The notes beneath the pieces are model-generated. The model made no database searches, was not told the DNA's origin, and was given only the letters and a program-made list of their open reading frames with translations. The translations under genes were made by a program, and so were the position numbers. Positions 1-7,369 of a DNA stretch of 38,481 nt are shown piece by piece. Location of the stretch: contig QHRJ01000041.1 in the NCBI GenBank assembly GCA_003220075.1, positions 1 to 38,481 on the forward strand. The letters run 5' to 3'. The stretch is from Verrucomicrobiota bacterium (GTDB lineage Bacteria > Verrucomicrobiota > Verrucomicrobiia > Chthoniobacterales > UBA10450). The stretch's first letter is position 1. Each line of letters starts with the position of its first letter.

Positions 1-15
1 AAGAAGCCAACGCAT
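1..15 (-). CDS. Start of an unidentified gene (5 codons, runs off window)
   Basis: On the minus strand an ATG at 15-13 opens the codons M-R-W-L-L before the window ends. It is preceded by a good ribosome-binding sequence (GGGGAG, about 7 bases upstream) and lies 37 bases after the stop of the sigma-factor partner gene, so it is probably the third gene of that operon. The Leu-rich start would suit a signal peptide, but five codons are too few to assign anything. Confidence 0.35.
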
Positions 16-52
16 CGTGAATCTCCCCGCCGAAACCGCCCTCAGGCGATCA

Positions 53-529
53 TTAGAACCGCAATGACGACTCATAACTCACAGGCATGCTATCCAGCAC
101 ATAACGCGGAGGCGTGGCCGTCCGGTGAGTCGAGAGATGCGAACGCGGTTGACTGACGGTAATGCGAGTGGAGACCGGCGAAGCCAGACTCCAGCCACCA
201 TCGGTTACGCTTTGGGCTGGAACAATGGGAGCAACGCGGGCGACATTCGGGGTCGGCGGGGTCTGATAAATCTTGAGCGAGATCACTGCCGCGCAAAGCA
301 ACACTGCCAGCACCGCCACCTGATAGGATGCAAGGCGCGCAACATTCAGGCTCATCATGAAATCCTGCGCCCGACCAAACGCGATTTTCCAGAGCGGTTG
401 GCGGAGCAATTCATCGCGTTGCCGGCGATGAAATTCGTGCAGGAAATTCTCGAAATAACCGGGAGGCGGTTGCTCGTATTTTTTCAACCGCAACAGCCTG
501 CCAATTTCGTTGTCGTCGAACTCGTCCAT
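53..529 (-). CDS. Single-pass membrane partner of the ECF sigma factor (putative anti-sigma factor)
   Basis: The 158-residue protein has a charged cytoplasmic N-terminus (about residues 1-65, with a conserved-looking PPPGYFENF stretch around 21-29), one hydrophobic segment at about 69-86 and a Thr/Pro/Ser-rich tail outside the membrane. Its start is 12 bases after the stop of the sigma factor gene, the usual position of a membrane anti-sigma factor. The zinc HxxxCxxC signature of ZAS anti-sigma factors is absent, so the role rests on topology and operon position. By inference it would hold the sigma factor at the membrane and release it on an envelope signal. A membrane protein merely co-transcribed with the sigma gene is the alternative. 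Confidence 0.7.
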   Translation of the reverse strand: MDEFDDNEIGRLLRLKKYEQPPPGYFENFLHEFHRRQRDELLRQPLWKIAFGRAQDFMMSLNVARLASYQVAVLAVLLCAAVISLKIYQTPPTPNVARVAPIVPAQSVTDGGWSLASPVSTRITVSQPRSHLSTHRTATPPRYVLDSMPVSYESSLRF

Positions 530-541
530 CTTCTTTTGTCT

Positions 542-1138
542 TTACGTCACCGGGTTCTTGCGAAACTCGTCCAGATAATTTTGCAATTGCCGGTTCGCGT
601 AGAAGAGCCGGGAACGTACCGTTCCTTCAGAAACGTTCAAGATTTTACTGATCTCGGCGTGGGGCATTCCCTGAATATGGAACATAGTCACAACGGCTCT
701 GTGTTCATCAGACAGTTTCATCATGGCCTCGTTCAATCTTCGCTGGAGCTCGGACAGATCGGCCTCCCGCACCGGACTGCTGGTTTGGGTGAGCTCGAGA
801 AATTCCTTATCGTTCTGAATGCTCGCGTCCACATCGTCGAGGCTGAGGTGAAAACGGCGGCCGCGTTTCTTTAAAAAATTCAGCGTCATGTTCACCGCGA
901 TGGAATGGATCCAGGTGTAGAAAGAGGATTTGCCACGGAAACCGCGGATCGATTTGTAGGCCTTGGAAAAGATATCCTGGAGCAGGTCGTTCGTATCCTC
1001 GTGATTCGAGGTCATGTTATAGACCAGGCCGTACAGGCGCGGGGTGTATTTCACCACCAGCTGATCGAAGGCGCCGGCATCCCCATCCTGGGTACGCGCG
1101 ACCAGCTGCTGATCTTCATCGGTTCGTGGCTGGTCCAT
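542..1138 (-). CDS. RNA polymerase ECF-type sigma factor (RpoE/SigW-like)
   Basis: The 198-residue form contains sigma-70 region 2 (about residues 27-95; the LLQDIFSKAYK and FYTWIHSIAVN motifs are core binding and -10 recognition) and region 4 (about 130-190, with HAEISKILNVSEGTVRSRL as the helix-turn-helix for the -35 element). It should direct RNA polymerase to a stress or envelope regulon. The start was placed at the ATG at 1138 because GAGGGG lies just upstream and region 2 begins soon after. The frame stays open to a TTG at 1234 (230 residues), adding a basic, unconserved extension, so a longer form cannot be excluded. It is followed after 12 bases by its likely anti-sigma partner. Confidence 0.9.
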   Translation of the reverse strand: MDQPRTDEDQQLVARTQDGDAGAFDQLVVKYTPRLYGLVYNMTSNHEDTNDLLQDIFSKAYKSIRGFRGKSSFYTWIHSIAVNMTLNFLKKRGRRFHLSLDDVDASIQNDKEFLELTQTSSPVREADLSELQRRLNEAMMKLSDEHRAVVTMFHIQGMPHAEISKILNVSEGTVRSRLFYANRQLQNYLDEFRKNPVT

Positions 1139-1246
1139 TGCCCCTCTTTTTCTTTTAACATTCGGGCCGGGAACCGACGACAACAAATCAGAGATTCGAC
1201 GCGGCGCAGCGAGAACGGAACTCATTTTTTTCAATGGACGAGGCGA

Positions 1247-1942
1247 TTAACGCCGGTCGCGCACCGAGAGGAGCCAGAGCAAATTCCCGAGCGCGGCGAT
1301 GAAGGCAGCGACGTAAGTGAGCGCGGCGGCGTTGAGCACATTGTTTACCCCGGCGACCTCAGCTCCCGGCTGCACAATCCCCATCTGCTGCAAAATTATT
1401 TTGGCCCGACGCGAGGCGTCGAACTCGACCGGCAATGTGATCAACTGAAACACCAGCAGGATGGCGTAACAATAAATGCCGAGCGTGATCAGGCCCGTCA
1501 GGTGAAACCACAGACCGCCAATGAGGATAAAGGGGAGCAACTGCGACGCTGCCATGGTAACGGGCACGACCGCCATCCGCGCTTTTAGTGGCGCATAAGA
1601 TTTCGCATGCTGAATGGCGTGGCCGGTTTCATGCGCGGCAATCCCGAGCGCGGCCACCGACGGGGTGTTGAAAACGCTCGATGACAAACACAACCGCTTC
1701 GTCCTCGGATCGTAGTGATCGCCCAGAAAATCGTTCGTCTCCACCACATCGACATCGTGAATTTGTGCCGCCTGCAAAATCTCGCGTGCGCATTCCGCAC
1801 CCGTGATGTTGGAGCTCGCGCGCACCTTACTCCAGCGCCCAAAGGCCCTGCTTACCCGAAACTGCGCCCAAATACCGACGATCAAAGGCACGCCGAGATA
1901 AAGCAAAAAGTGACTGCCGCCGTATCCGATTGGGTAGAACAT
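1247..1942 (-). CDS. Membrane zinc metallopeptidase, YugP family
   Basis: The 231-residue protein matches the Zn_peptidase_2 (YugP-like) family in length and order. It has an N-terminal hydrophobic segment (about 10-25), a soluble region with the zinc motif HETGH at about residues 105-109, then two to three membrane segments (about 125-175 and 205-225). The family is presumed to be an integral membrane protease; its substrate is not known. The gene ends about 110 bases before the ATG chosen for the sigma factor and may share its transcript, since both are on the minus strand. Its promoter would lie in the gap holding the first family A palindrome. Confidence 0.88.
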   Translation of the reverse strand: MFYPIGYGGSHFLLYLGVPLIVGIWAQFRVSRAFGRWSKVRASSNITGAECAREILQAAQIHDVDVVETNDFLGDHYDPRTKRLCLSSSVFNTPSVAALGIAAHETGHAIQHAKSYAPLKARMAVVPVTMAASQLLPFILIGGLWFHLTGLITLGIYCYAILLVFQLITLPVEFDASRRAKIILQQMGIVQPGAEVAGVNNVLNAAALTYVAAFIAALGNLLWLLSVRDRR

Positions 1943-2010
1943 TCCTGTTTTAAGTGTGTCTGCTAATTAGACGCCGGCAATCTCGCTTCGTTCATTTCGC
2001 TTCAATCTGC

Positions 2011-2097
2011 CGTCATCCCGAGCTACGTCGAGGGATCCCGCCGCGTAAGCTTTGAGGTAACTTCAACGGGATCCCTCGACTTTCGCTCGGGATGACC
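2011..2097. repeat. Palindromic repeat, family A copy 1
   Basis: The outer arms GTCATCCCGAGC and GCTCGGGATGAC are perfect inverted repeats. Inside them lies a second pair, GTCGAGGGATCCCG and CGGGATCCCTCGAC. The whole could fold into a long hairpin of about 86 bases. It fills the gap between two minus-strand genes. Two further copies with the same arms occur at 21718-21811 and 24593-24709. Confidence 0.85.
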
Positions 2098-2114
2098 GAA
2101 ATTGTTTGCGCTGC

Positions 2115-3245
2115 TCAAATTTCTAGCTGTTTTGGAAACTTCGAGAGAATTCGACAGCCATCTCTTTCCACAATCACCACATCTTCAATCCGCGCACCGC
2201 CGATTCCCGGATAATACAAACCTGGCTCAACCGTGAGACATTGTCCCGCTTTCAACACCACTTTTTGCAAACGCGGATATTCATGAATTTCGAGCCCAAG
2301 CCCGTGCCCGGTCCCGTGAAAAAATCCGACGCGGCGCCCATTACGCACTTCAGTGGGAAAACCGCGGTCATTGAATAGCTCTGTAATAGCCTGGTGAATG
2401 CTCATTCCGTCCACGCCCGCTTTGATTCGTTTCAAGGCTAACGCCTGACCAGCCTTGACCGCTCCCCAAAGTTTGCGCTGTTGCTCGCTGGCGCGACCGC
2501 GCACCACTGTTCGCGTCATGTCGCCCCAGTAGCCGGTCTGGGCGTCGCGCGGAAATATATCGAAAATGATCAACGAATTTGCCTGGATTGGACCGAATCC
2601 GCGCTCGTGCGGATCGCACGCCTGATCGCCCCCCGCCACGATTGTGTTCGTGGGCACACCGCCGGCGCGTAAAATTGCGCTGTCTATTTCCGCGCGCAGA
2701 ATTTCCGAGGTCAATGTTTTGCCGGACCACTTCAATTTTTTCCCCGCTCCCACCGTTGAAGCCTTCAGGATTTCCATCCCGCGCTTCATCCCCGTTTCCG
2801 TGATCCGCAAGGCGCGCTCGAGCAGCCGAATTTCCTCCGCTGTTTTCTTCTCCCGCGCCGGCCAGAAAAGCCCGTTGCTCGTTTCCAGCGCGATCCCCCT
2901 CCGCCTAATCTCGTTAGCAAAACCCAGCGGAAAATTCGCCGGCACCTTCGCCCGCTTTACTCCACGTTTCGTTAGAAAATGCGCCACGACTTTTTCGTAG
3001 GGCGGCGCCTTTTTTGCCTTGCCCTGAACTTCGTGTTCGAGCTGGCTGAACATGACAAACTCGTCCGCCTTCGCATTTTTCTTCGCCCGATCGATCTCCA
3101 GATCGCTTAGGACAAGTGTGCGCTTCCCGTTTTGCTGAAGAAAAATGAACGGATCGCCAATGAAGATCCGCGTCGCGTAAAGCATATCTGCATCGGTATC
3201 GCTGGGCGCGACAATTAGGCGGGCCGGTTGGGGTTTGGTTGGCAT
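2115..3245 (-). CDS. M24 family metallopeptidase (Xaa-Pro aminopeptidase-like)
   Basis: This soluble protein of about 376 residues has the creatinase-like N-terminal domain (about 1-150) and the M24 'pita-bread' catalytic domain (about 155-375). The five metal ligands are recognisable in order: Asp in IIFDIF, Asp in YWGDMTRT, His in FHGTGHGLGLEIHE, Glu in VEPGLYY and Glu in ARIEDV. The family removes N-terminal residues, typically before proline, using two Mn or Co ions. The frame continues to an ATG at 3266, but that codon lies in the palindromic repeat 3257-3346, so the ATG at 3245 (MPTKPQ) is preferred. It probably acts in cytoplasmic peptide turnover. Confidence 0.9.
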   Translation of the reverse strand: MPTKPQPARLIVAPSDTDADMLYATRIFIGDPFIFLQQNGKRTLVLSDLEIDRAKKNAKADEFVMFSQLEHEVQGKAKKAPPYEKVVAHFLTKRGVKRAKVPANFPLGFANEIRRRGIALETSNGLFWPAREKKTAEEIRLLERALRITETGMKRGMEILKASTVGAGKKLKWSGKTLTSEILRAEIDSAILRAGGVPTNTIVAGGDQACDPHERGFGPIQANSLIIFDIFPRDAQTGYWGDMTRTVVRGRASEQQRKLWGAVKAGQALALKRIKAGVDGMSIHQAITELFNDRGFPTEVRNGRRVGFFHGTGHGLGLEIHEYPRLQKVVLKAGQCLTVEPGLYYPGIGGARIEDVVIVERDGCRILSKFPKQLEI

Positions 3246-3256
3246 ATTCTTTAAAT

Positions 3257-3346
3257 TGTAGGGCAACCGCGCCGGTTGCCAATGTTTTCAATAGTAGAGG
3301 CGGTTCACCGAACCGCCCGCGGGCGATTGAGGTCAATCGCCCCTAC
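3257..3346. repeat. Multi-hairpin repeat, family C copy 1
   Basis: A TGTAGGG start and a CCCCTAC end enclose three consecutive perfect hairpins: GGCAACCG/CGGTTGCC, GGCGGTTC/GAACCGCC and GGGCGATTG/CAATCGCCC. The element sits between the M24 gene and the end of the ABC transporter gene, both on the minus strand, so it could also act as a transcript end or mRNA stabiliser. Similar TGTAGGG...CCCTACA elements lie at 24526-24587 and 27763-27877. Confidence 0.75.
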
Positions 3347-3357
3347 CTGCAAAGGCG

Positions 3358-6300
3358 TTAAGTCCTTCGCACATCCAATTGCCGCCGCAAAATCCAGTGC
3401 AACAACCCGAGCAGCGCAAGGCTCGATCCGATCAACACGATGGTGTTGAAGACGAACACATCCACCTTCATTCCGAGATACCGCTTATACTGACCGAAAA
3501 ACACATTAGGTTTTCCGCCCCGCCGATAATCGCTTTGTTCCATCTCCGCGTTCGAAATCAAATCGGATACTTTTTGGTTCAGATAGAGCGTCTCCGCCGT
3601 TACGGGACCGTTGGCATCCTTGAATTGGCTGCGATCAAACGACTGCTTGCCATCGAGCACCTGATCAATCACCCCAAGATACCGATCCAACTCGTCCGGC
3701 GTTTTCGCCTCCAAGCCCGACAGCATCGCCAATGTATCCTTTAGATCATTCAAGCCTCTCCTTGATTCTGGCCGAGTATCATGACGAGCCACGATCCGAT
3801 CGATCTCGCGCTGGGTTCGGTCCTGCCGGCGCGTCACCGGATTCAGTTTGGCCTGCGCCACAATCATTTCCTCGTAGGACCAGCGCATGGCGATGAACTG
3901 GCAAATGAATGGCACCTGCAATTTGCTGTCCATTTTCTTGTTCTGTTCCTTGTTCGGATGCTCCGAAAACCAGCGCGTGAACGTGTAGACGAGGGCGAGG
4001 TTGCGGTTCATGTCTTCATATTTGATAAGCGCCCCACCCATGATGATCTGCGGAATCAAGACCAGCGGCACGATGTTGGCGGCCGTCTTCGGATCCGAAA
4101 CGAGGGAGGAAATCACCAGGCCGAGAGCGACCCCACCCATCGCTGTCATGAACACGATTCCGAGGTAAATCCAAAACATCCCCCGGATTTCGAGAATGTA
4201 ATTGCCGATCAAGACAAAGAGGATGCATTGCGCCAGCGCGAAGACGCCGAGCGAAACCGTTTTTGCGAAAACATAGTAAGGCAGCCTGACATTGAGATTG
4301 CGCTCCCGTTGCAGAACCACCCGATCGCGAATGATATCGTCGGCGCTGTTGGTCAGGCCGAGGAACATCGCGACGATAAGTGTAAGGAAGAGAAACGTCG
4401 GGATGTGATAGGCGGAGGCGAAATCGTAGGTGCCGCTGTCGGAGTAGCGCAGCAAACTCGCGATCAGAAAGGCCAGCACCGGTGCGACCCCGATGGTGAT
4501 GACGAGATTGCCGCGATTGCGCAGCTTGCTGATGAAGGCGCGCTTCAGCAGAGTGCGCAACTGTGTCCATTCGTCGTGCCAGCGAAACGGCACCCGTTTT
4601 TTCTTTTGCACCGGCACGCTTGGCAACGGCGCCACTGGCTCCTTGCGCAAGGAAACCTGCTTGACATCCTGGATCAGGCGGAACGCTTCATATTTGTCCC
4701 GCCAGAATTCCGGTGCATAACGCCGCGACGGCACCAGTTGGCCGCGATTGTTCTCCTCGTAAATAATGTCGCCACTCAGATCGCGCAGCGGCGTTTCCAA
4801 AACGTCGAAAATAAATTCCGGCCGGGTTGTTCCGCACGATGGACATGCACCCAGATCGGCGCCGAATTGATGCTGGTGTTCCGCTTCCGCAAAATAACGC
4901 AGCATCTCGGTCGGCGTCCCGAAAAAAACCAGTCGCCCGCCCTTGTCGAGCAGGATGGCCTTGTGAAACATCTGGAAAAGTTTCGAGCTCGGCTGGTGAA
5001 TGGTGACGATGATGATCTTGTTGTGCGCCATCGACCGAATGATCTCGAGGACGTGTTCGGAATCTTTCGAGCTGAGGCCCGAGGTCGGCTCGTCGAAAAG
5101 ATAAATGTCCGCCGAACCGATCATGTCGAGGCCGATATTGAGTCGTTTGCGTTCACCACCGCTCAGCATTTTCCTGACCGCGGTCCCCACGACGGCATCG
5201 CGCCGCTCGCTCAAACCGAGCTCGACCAACTTTCCTTCCAGGCGGCGCGTCCGGTCGCGTCGTGACAAATGCGGCGAGCGAATCGCGGCCGCGAACTGCA
5301 AATTTTCGCCGATCGTCAGATGCTCATCGAAAGCGTCTTCCTGCGGGATGTAACTGACGTAGCGCTTCAGCTGATCGAGATTCGGATAAAGGGGCTGGTT
5401 ATTGAGCAGGACCTGGCCGCTCGCCGGCTCTAGTTGCCCGGCCAACACCTTGAGCAACGTGCTTTTCCCCGAGCCGCTCGCCCCCATCACGCAAACCAAT
5501 TCCCCGCGCACCACATTGAAGGAAATTCCCTCCAGTCCGATATCCCCGCTGCCGAAGCGGTGCGTGATTTCGCTCACCTCCAGGGTACGAATGATATTGC
5601 GCTCTTCCTCGATGATGCGCTCGGAAAAATTGCATTTCAAAAACTGCCCGACATCGATGCGAATGGTGTCGCCATCTTTTAACGGCGAAGTGGTGCGCAC
5701 ATTGGTCTCGCCCACCACGATCGGGCGATCGGCCTCGAGCACTTCCAAGGTCCCGACACGTTTGTCATAATCGCAAAAAATCTTCAGCAACACATCGCCC
5801 GCCGTCCCCGGCGAAAGCAAAATGTCGTCCTCTTCGAGCAGGCTCGGATTATTCGAGACCAGATACTCCGACTTGGAAGCTTTGAGTTGAAACCGACCAC
5901 CCAGCGCCCGGGCGCGACGGCGCAGATCGAGCAGATCGAGCTCGCTGTCATTGTGAAAAACGATCCGGTCCTGCAAGGTCGCTTCCACCAAAGTCCCGGC
6001 ACGCAACCGCGTGCCGTTGAGTTCGGCATCCACGTCCTTCAACGCCTTCACCTTCACTTTTAATCCAAAAGTGACTTCCAACGCAGTCTCACGTGTCCGC
6101 GCCCGCTCCAGCTCGACTTCATCGGAGTCACGATTCACCCGGATGAAAATTTGCGGGAGCGAGACGTTTTTCTTGGCGTTGAAATATTGCGCCAGGTCCT
6201 GATAACTGAGCACCTGGTCGCCCACCAGAATGCGTTGGCCTGGATAAATGCGGCAAAACCCGCCCCGCACCAATGGCCGGCTTCGCACCGACACACTTTG

Positions 6301-6972
6301 CGAGCTGTAATTTTTCAAAAGGATCAAATCGTGATAACGAAAGGCCAGCAGCCGGTCGCTGGCAGCGAGACTTTTCAACATCACGTCCGATTGGCCGTTG
6401 TTGCCAAACGAGATCGATTCCAGGGGCGAGGAGCCGCGCTGGTAGACCGTGGGATCCGACTCCTCGCTCGCGTTCAGCTGATAAACGATGTCAATCGCCT
6501 GCGCCGCCATCCCTAGCTGCGACATGAAAGAATAAAATTGCACCACCTGCTCCTGCTTGAGGCCGGCTTGCGAGATCAGATCGTAGAGCTGCACCCCCAG
6601 CATAATCTTGCGGTCGGTGCTCAGCTGAACGCTGAGCTTTTGCGCCATCGCCGTTAAGTCCTGCTGCTCGTAAAGCGCCTGCCGAAACAGTTGCCGTAGT
6701 TCGGAGTAAACTGCTTCCGGATAATCGTAACGCAGAAAGCCAAGGCTGGAGTCGATTTCTTCTTCCAGCAAAACGCCGTCCGCTTTCGAAAAACTGGCCA
6801 GCACCTGGATCAGCAACGGCAGCAAATTCGGTCCTTCCGAAACGCTCCGCGGTTTGCGCATGGCCCGGCGCATCCAGCGCCGACCTTTCCGCTGCATGCG
6901 ATACGCAAAAGGGGTCACGCGTTGCACTGCGCGATCAATTTTATCGGCTACCTGGGCTAACAATTCGGCCAT
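3358..6972 (-). CDS. ABC-2 type transporter fusion: TerB-like + FHA-like domains + ABCG-type ATPase + permease
   Basis: The 1204-residue protein carries both halves of an ABC exporter plus regulatory domains. An all-helical acidic N-terminal region (about 30-190) resembles TerB. Two beta-rich FHA-like segments follow (about 215-290 and 300-470). The ATPase has Walker A GASGSGKST at about 495, signature LSGGERKR at about 602, Walker B IYLFDEPTSGL at about 622 and H-loop TIHQPS. The order ATPase-then-permease is that of ABCG/White transporters. Membrane segments lie at about 815-990 and a last one at about 1178-1198, separated by a loop of about 190 residues. FHA domains bind phosphothreonine, suggesting control by a Ser/Thr kinase; the substrate is unknown. 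The ATG at 6972 is chosen because upstream codons run into repeat DNA. Confidence 0.88.
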   Translation of the reverse strand: MAELLAQVADKIDRAVQRVTPFAYRMQRKGRRWMRRAMRKPRSVSEGPNLLPLLIQVLASFSKADGVLLEEEIDSSLGFLRYDYPEAVYSELRQLFRQALYEQQDLTAMAQKLSVQLSTDRKIMLGVQLYDLISQAGLKQEQVVQFYSFMSQLGMAAQAIDIVYQLNASEESDPTVYQRGSSPLESISFGNNGQSDVMLKSLAASDRLLAFRYHDLILLKNYSSQSVSVRSRPLVRGGFCRIYPGQRILVGDQVLSYQDLAQYFNAKKNVSLPQIFIRVNRDSDEVELERARTRETALEVTFGLKVKVKALKDVDAELNGTRLRAGTLVEATLQDRIVFHNDSELDLLDLRRRARALGGRFQLKASKSEYLVSNNPSLLEEDDILLSPGTAGDVLLKIFCDYDKRVGTLEVLEADRPIVVGETNVRTTSPLKDGDTIRIDVGQFLKCNFSERIIEEERNIIRTLEVSEITHRFGSGDIGLEGISFNVVRGELVCVMGASGSGKSTLLKVLAGQLEPASGQVLLNNQPLYPNLDQLKRYVSYIPQEDAFDEHLTIGENLQFAAAIRSPHLSRRDRTRRLEGKLVELGLSERRDAVVGTAVRKMLSGGERKRLNIGLDMIGSADIYLFDEPTSGLSSKDSEHVLEIIRSMAHNKIIIVTIHQPSSKLFQMFHKAILLDKGGRLVFFGTPTEMLRYFAEAEHQHQFGADLGACPSCGTTRPEFIFDVLETPLRDLSGDIIYEENNRGQLVPSRRYAPEFWRDKYEAFRLIQDVKQVSLRKEPVAPLPSVPVQKKKRVPFRWHDEWTQLRTLLKRAFISKLRNRGNLVITIGVAPVLAFLIASLLRYSDSGTYDFASAYHIPTFLFLTLIVAMFLGLTNSADDIIRDRVVLQRERNLNVRLPYYVFAKTVSLGVFALAQCILFVLIGNYILEIRGMFWIYLGIVFMTAMGGVALGLVISSLVSDPKTAANIVPLVLIPQIIMGGALIKYEDMNRNLALVYTFTRWFSEHPNKEQNKKMDSKLQVPFICQFIAMRWSYEEMIVAQAKLNPVTRRQDRTQREIDRIVARHDTRPESRRGLNDLKDTLAMLSGLEAKTPDELDRYLGVIDQVLDGKQSFDRSQFKDANGPVTAETLYLNQKVSDLISNAEMEQSDYRRGGKPNVFFGQYKRYLGMKVDVFVFNTIVLIGSSLALLGLLHWILRRQLDVRRT

Positions 6973-7048
6973 TGCTATTTGGGTGTAAATGTTACTCCAA
7001 GCCCCGGTCGACGCAATGATCGTGCCTCCTGCTTCGCCGCTCCGTGGC

Positions 7049-7076
7049 ACAGCCATCTGGCTGTGGCTCCAATGAT
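7049..7076. repeat. Short hairpin next to the family B element
   Basis: A perfect stem CACAGCCA/TGGCTGTG with a two-base loop lies in the divergent gap between the ABC transporter and ftsH, 45 bases before the 110-bp family B palindrome. It is probably a remnant of another dispersed hairpin repeat rather than a terminator, since no T-run follows. Confidence 0.5.
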
Positions 7077-7120
7077 TGTCCGTTGCGCTGCAAGCAGAGC
7101 GGATCGGCCGCTGCCATGCC

Positions 7121-7230
7121 GGAACATAGGCTTTTAGCCTGTGCGCCCAGCGGAGTTGGACTCCGCTGATGCCAATCAGACAGCGGACAGGAATGACCGC
7201 TGGGCACACAGGCTGGGAAGCCTATGTTCC
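7121..7230 (+). repeat. 110-bp palindromic element, family B copy 1
   Basis: The ends are nearly perfect inverted repeats of 33-34 bases, beginning GGAACATAGGC and ending GCCTATGTTCC. An asymmetric internal hairpin GCGGAGT/ACTCCGC sits at the left. A second element of exactly the same length lies at 26880-26989 in the opposite orientation, with the internal hairpin at its right. Both occupy divergent gaps; here it is between the ABC transporter and ftsH. No open reading frame is inside, so it resembles a MITE or REP-type non-autonomous element. Confidence 0.85.
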
Positions 7231-7369
7231 GCCGGGTTAGCCGCACAGGCGAATCGAACGCCATCCCCGATTCGGTGTCGAATCCCAAAGGCGTGACTCC
7301 TGCTCATTGCATTGCCAAGCTGCTCATGTAACTTTTCTAGCGCGGCAAGATTTCCGCGCACCGAACCTA

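Noticed and set aside
125-874. 249-residue plus-strand frame over the sigma/anti-sigma genes
   Set aside because: It is the antisense shadow of two well-supported minus-strand genes and has no recognisable motif.
3781-5265. 494-residue open frame on the plus strand
   Set aside because: It lies wholly opposite the ABC transporter gene, is rich in His, Arg and Asp as expected for an antisense frame, and shows no domain.
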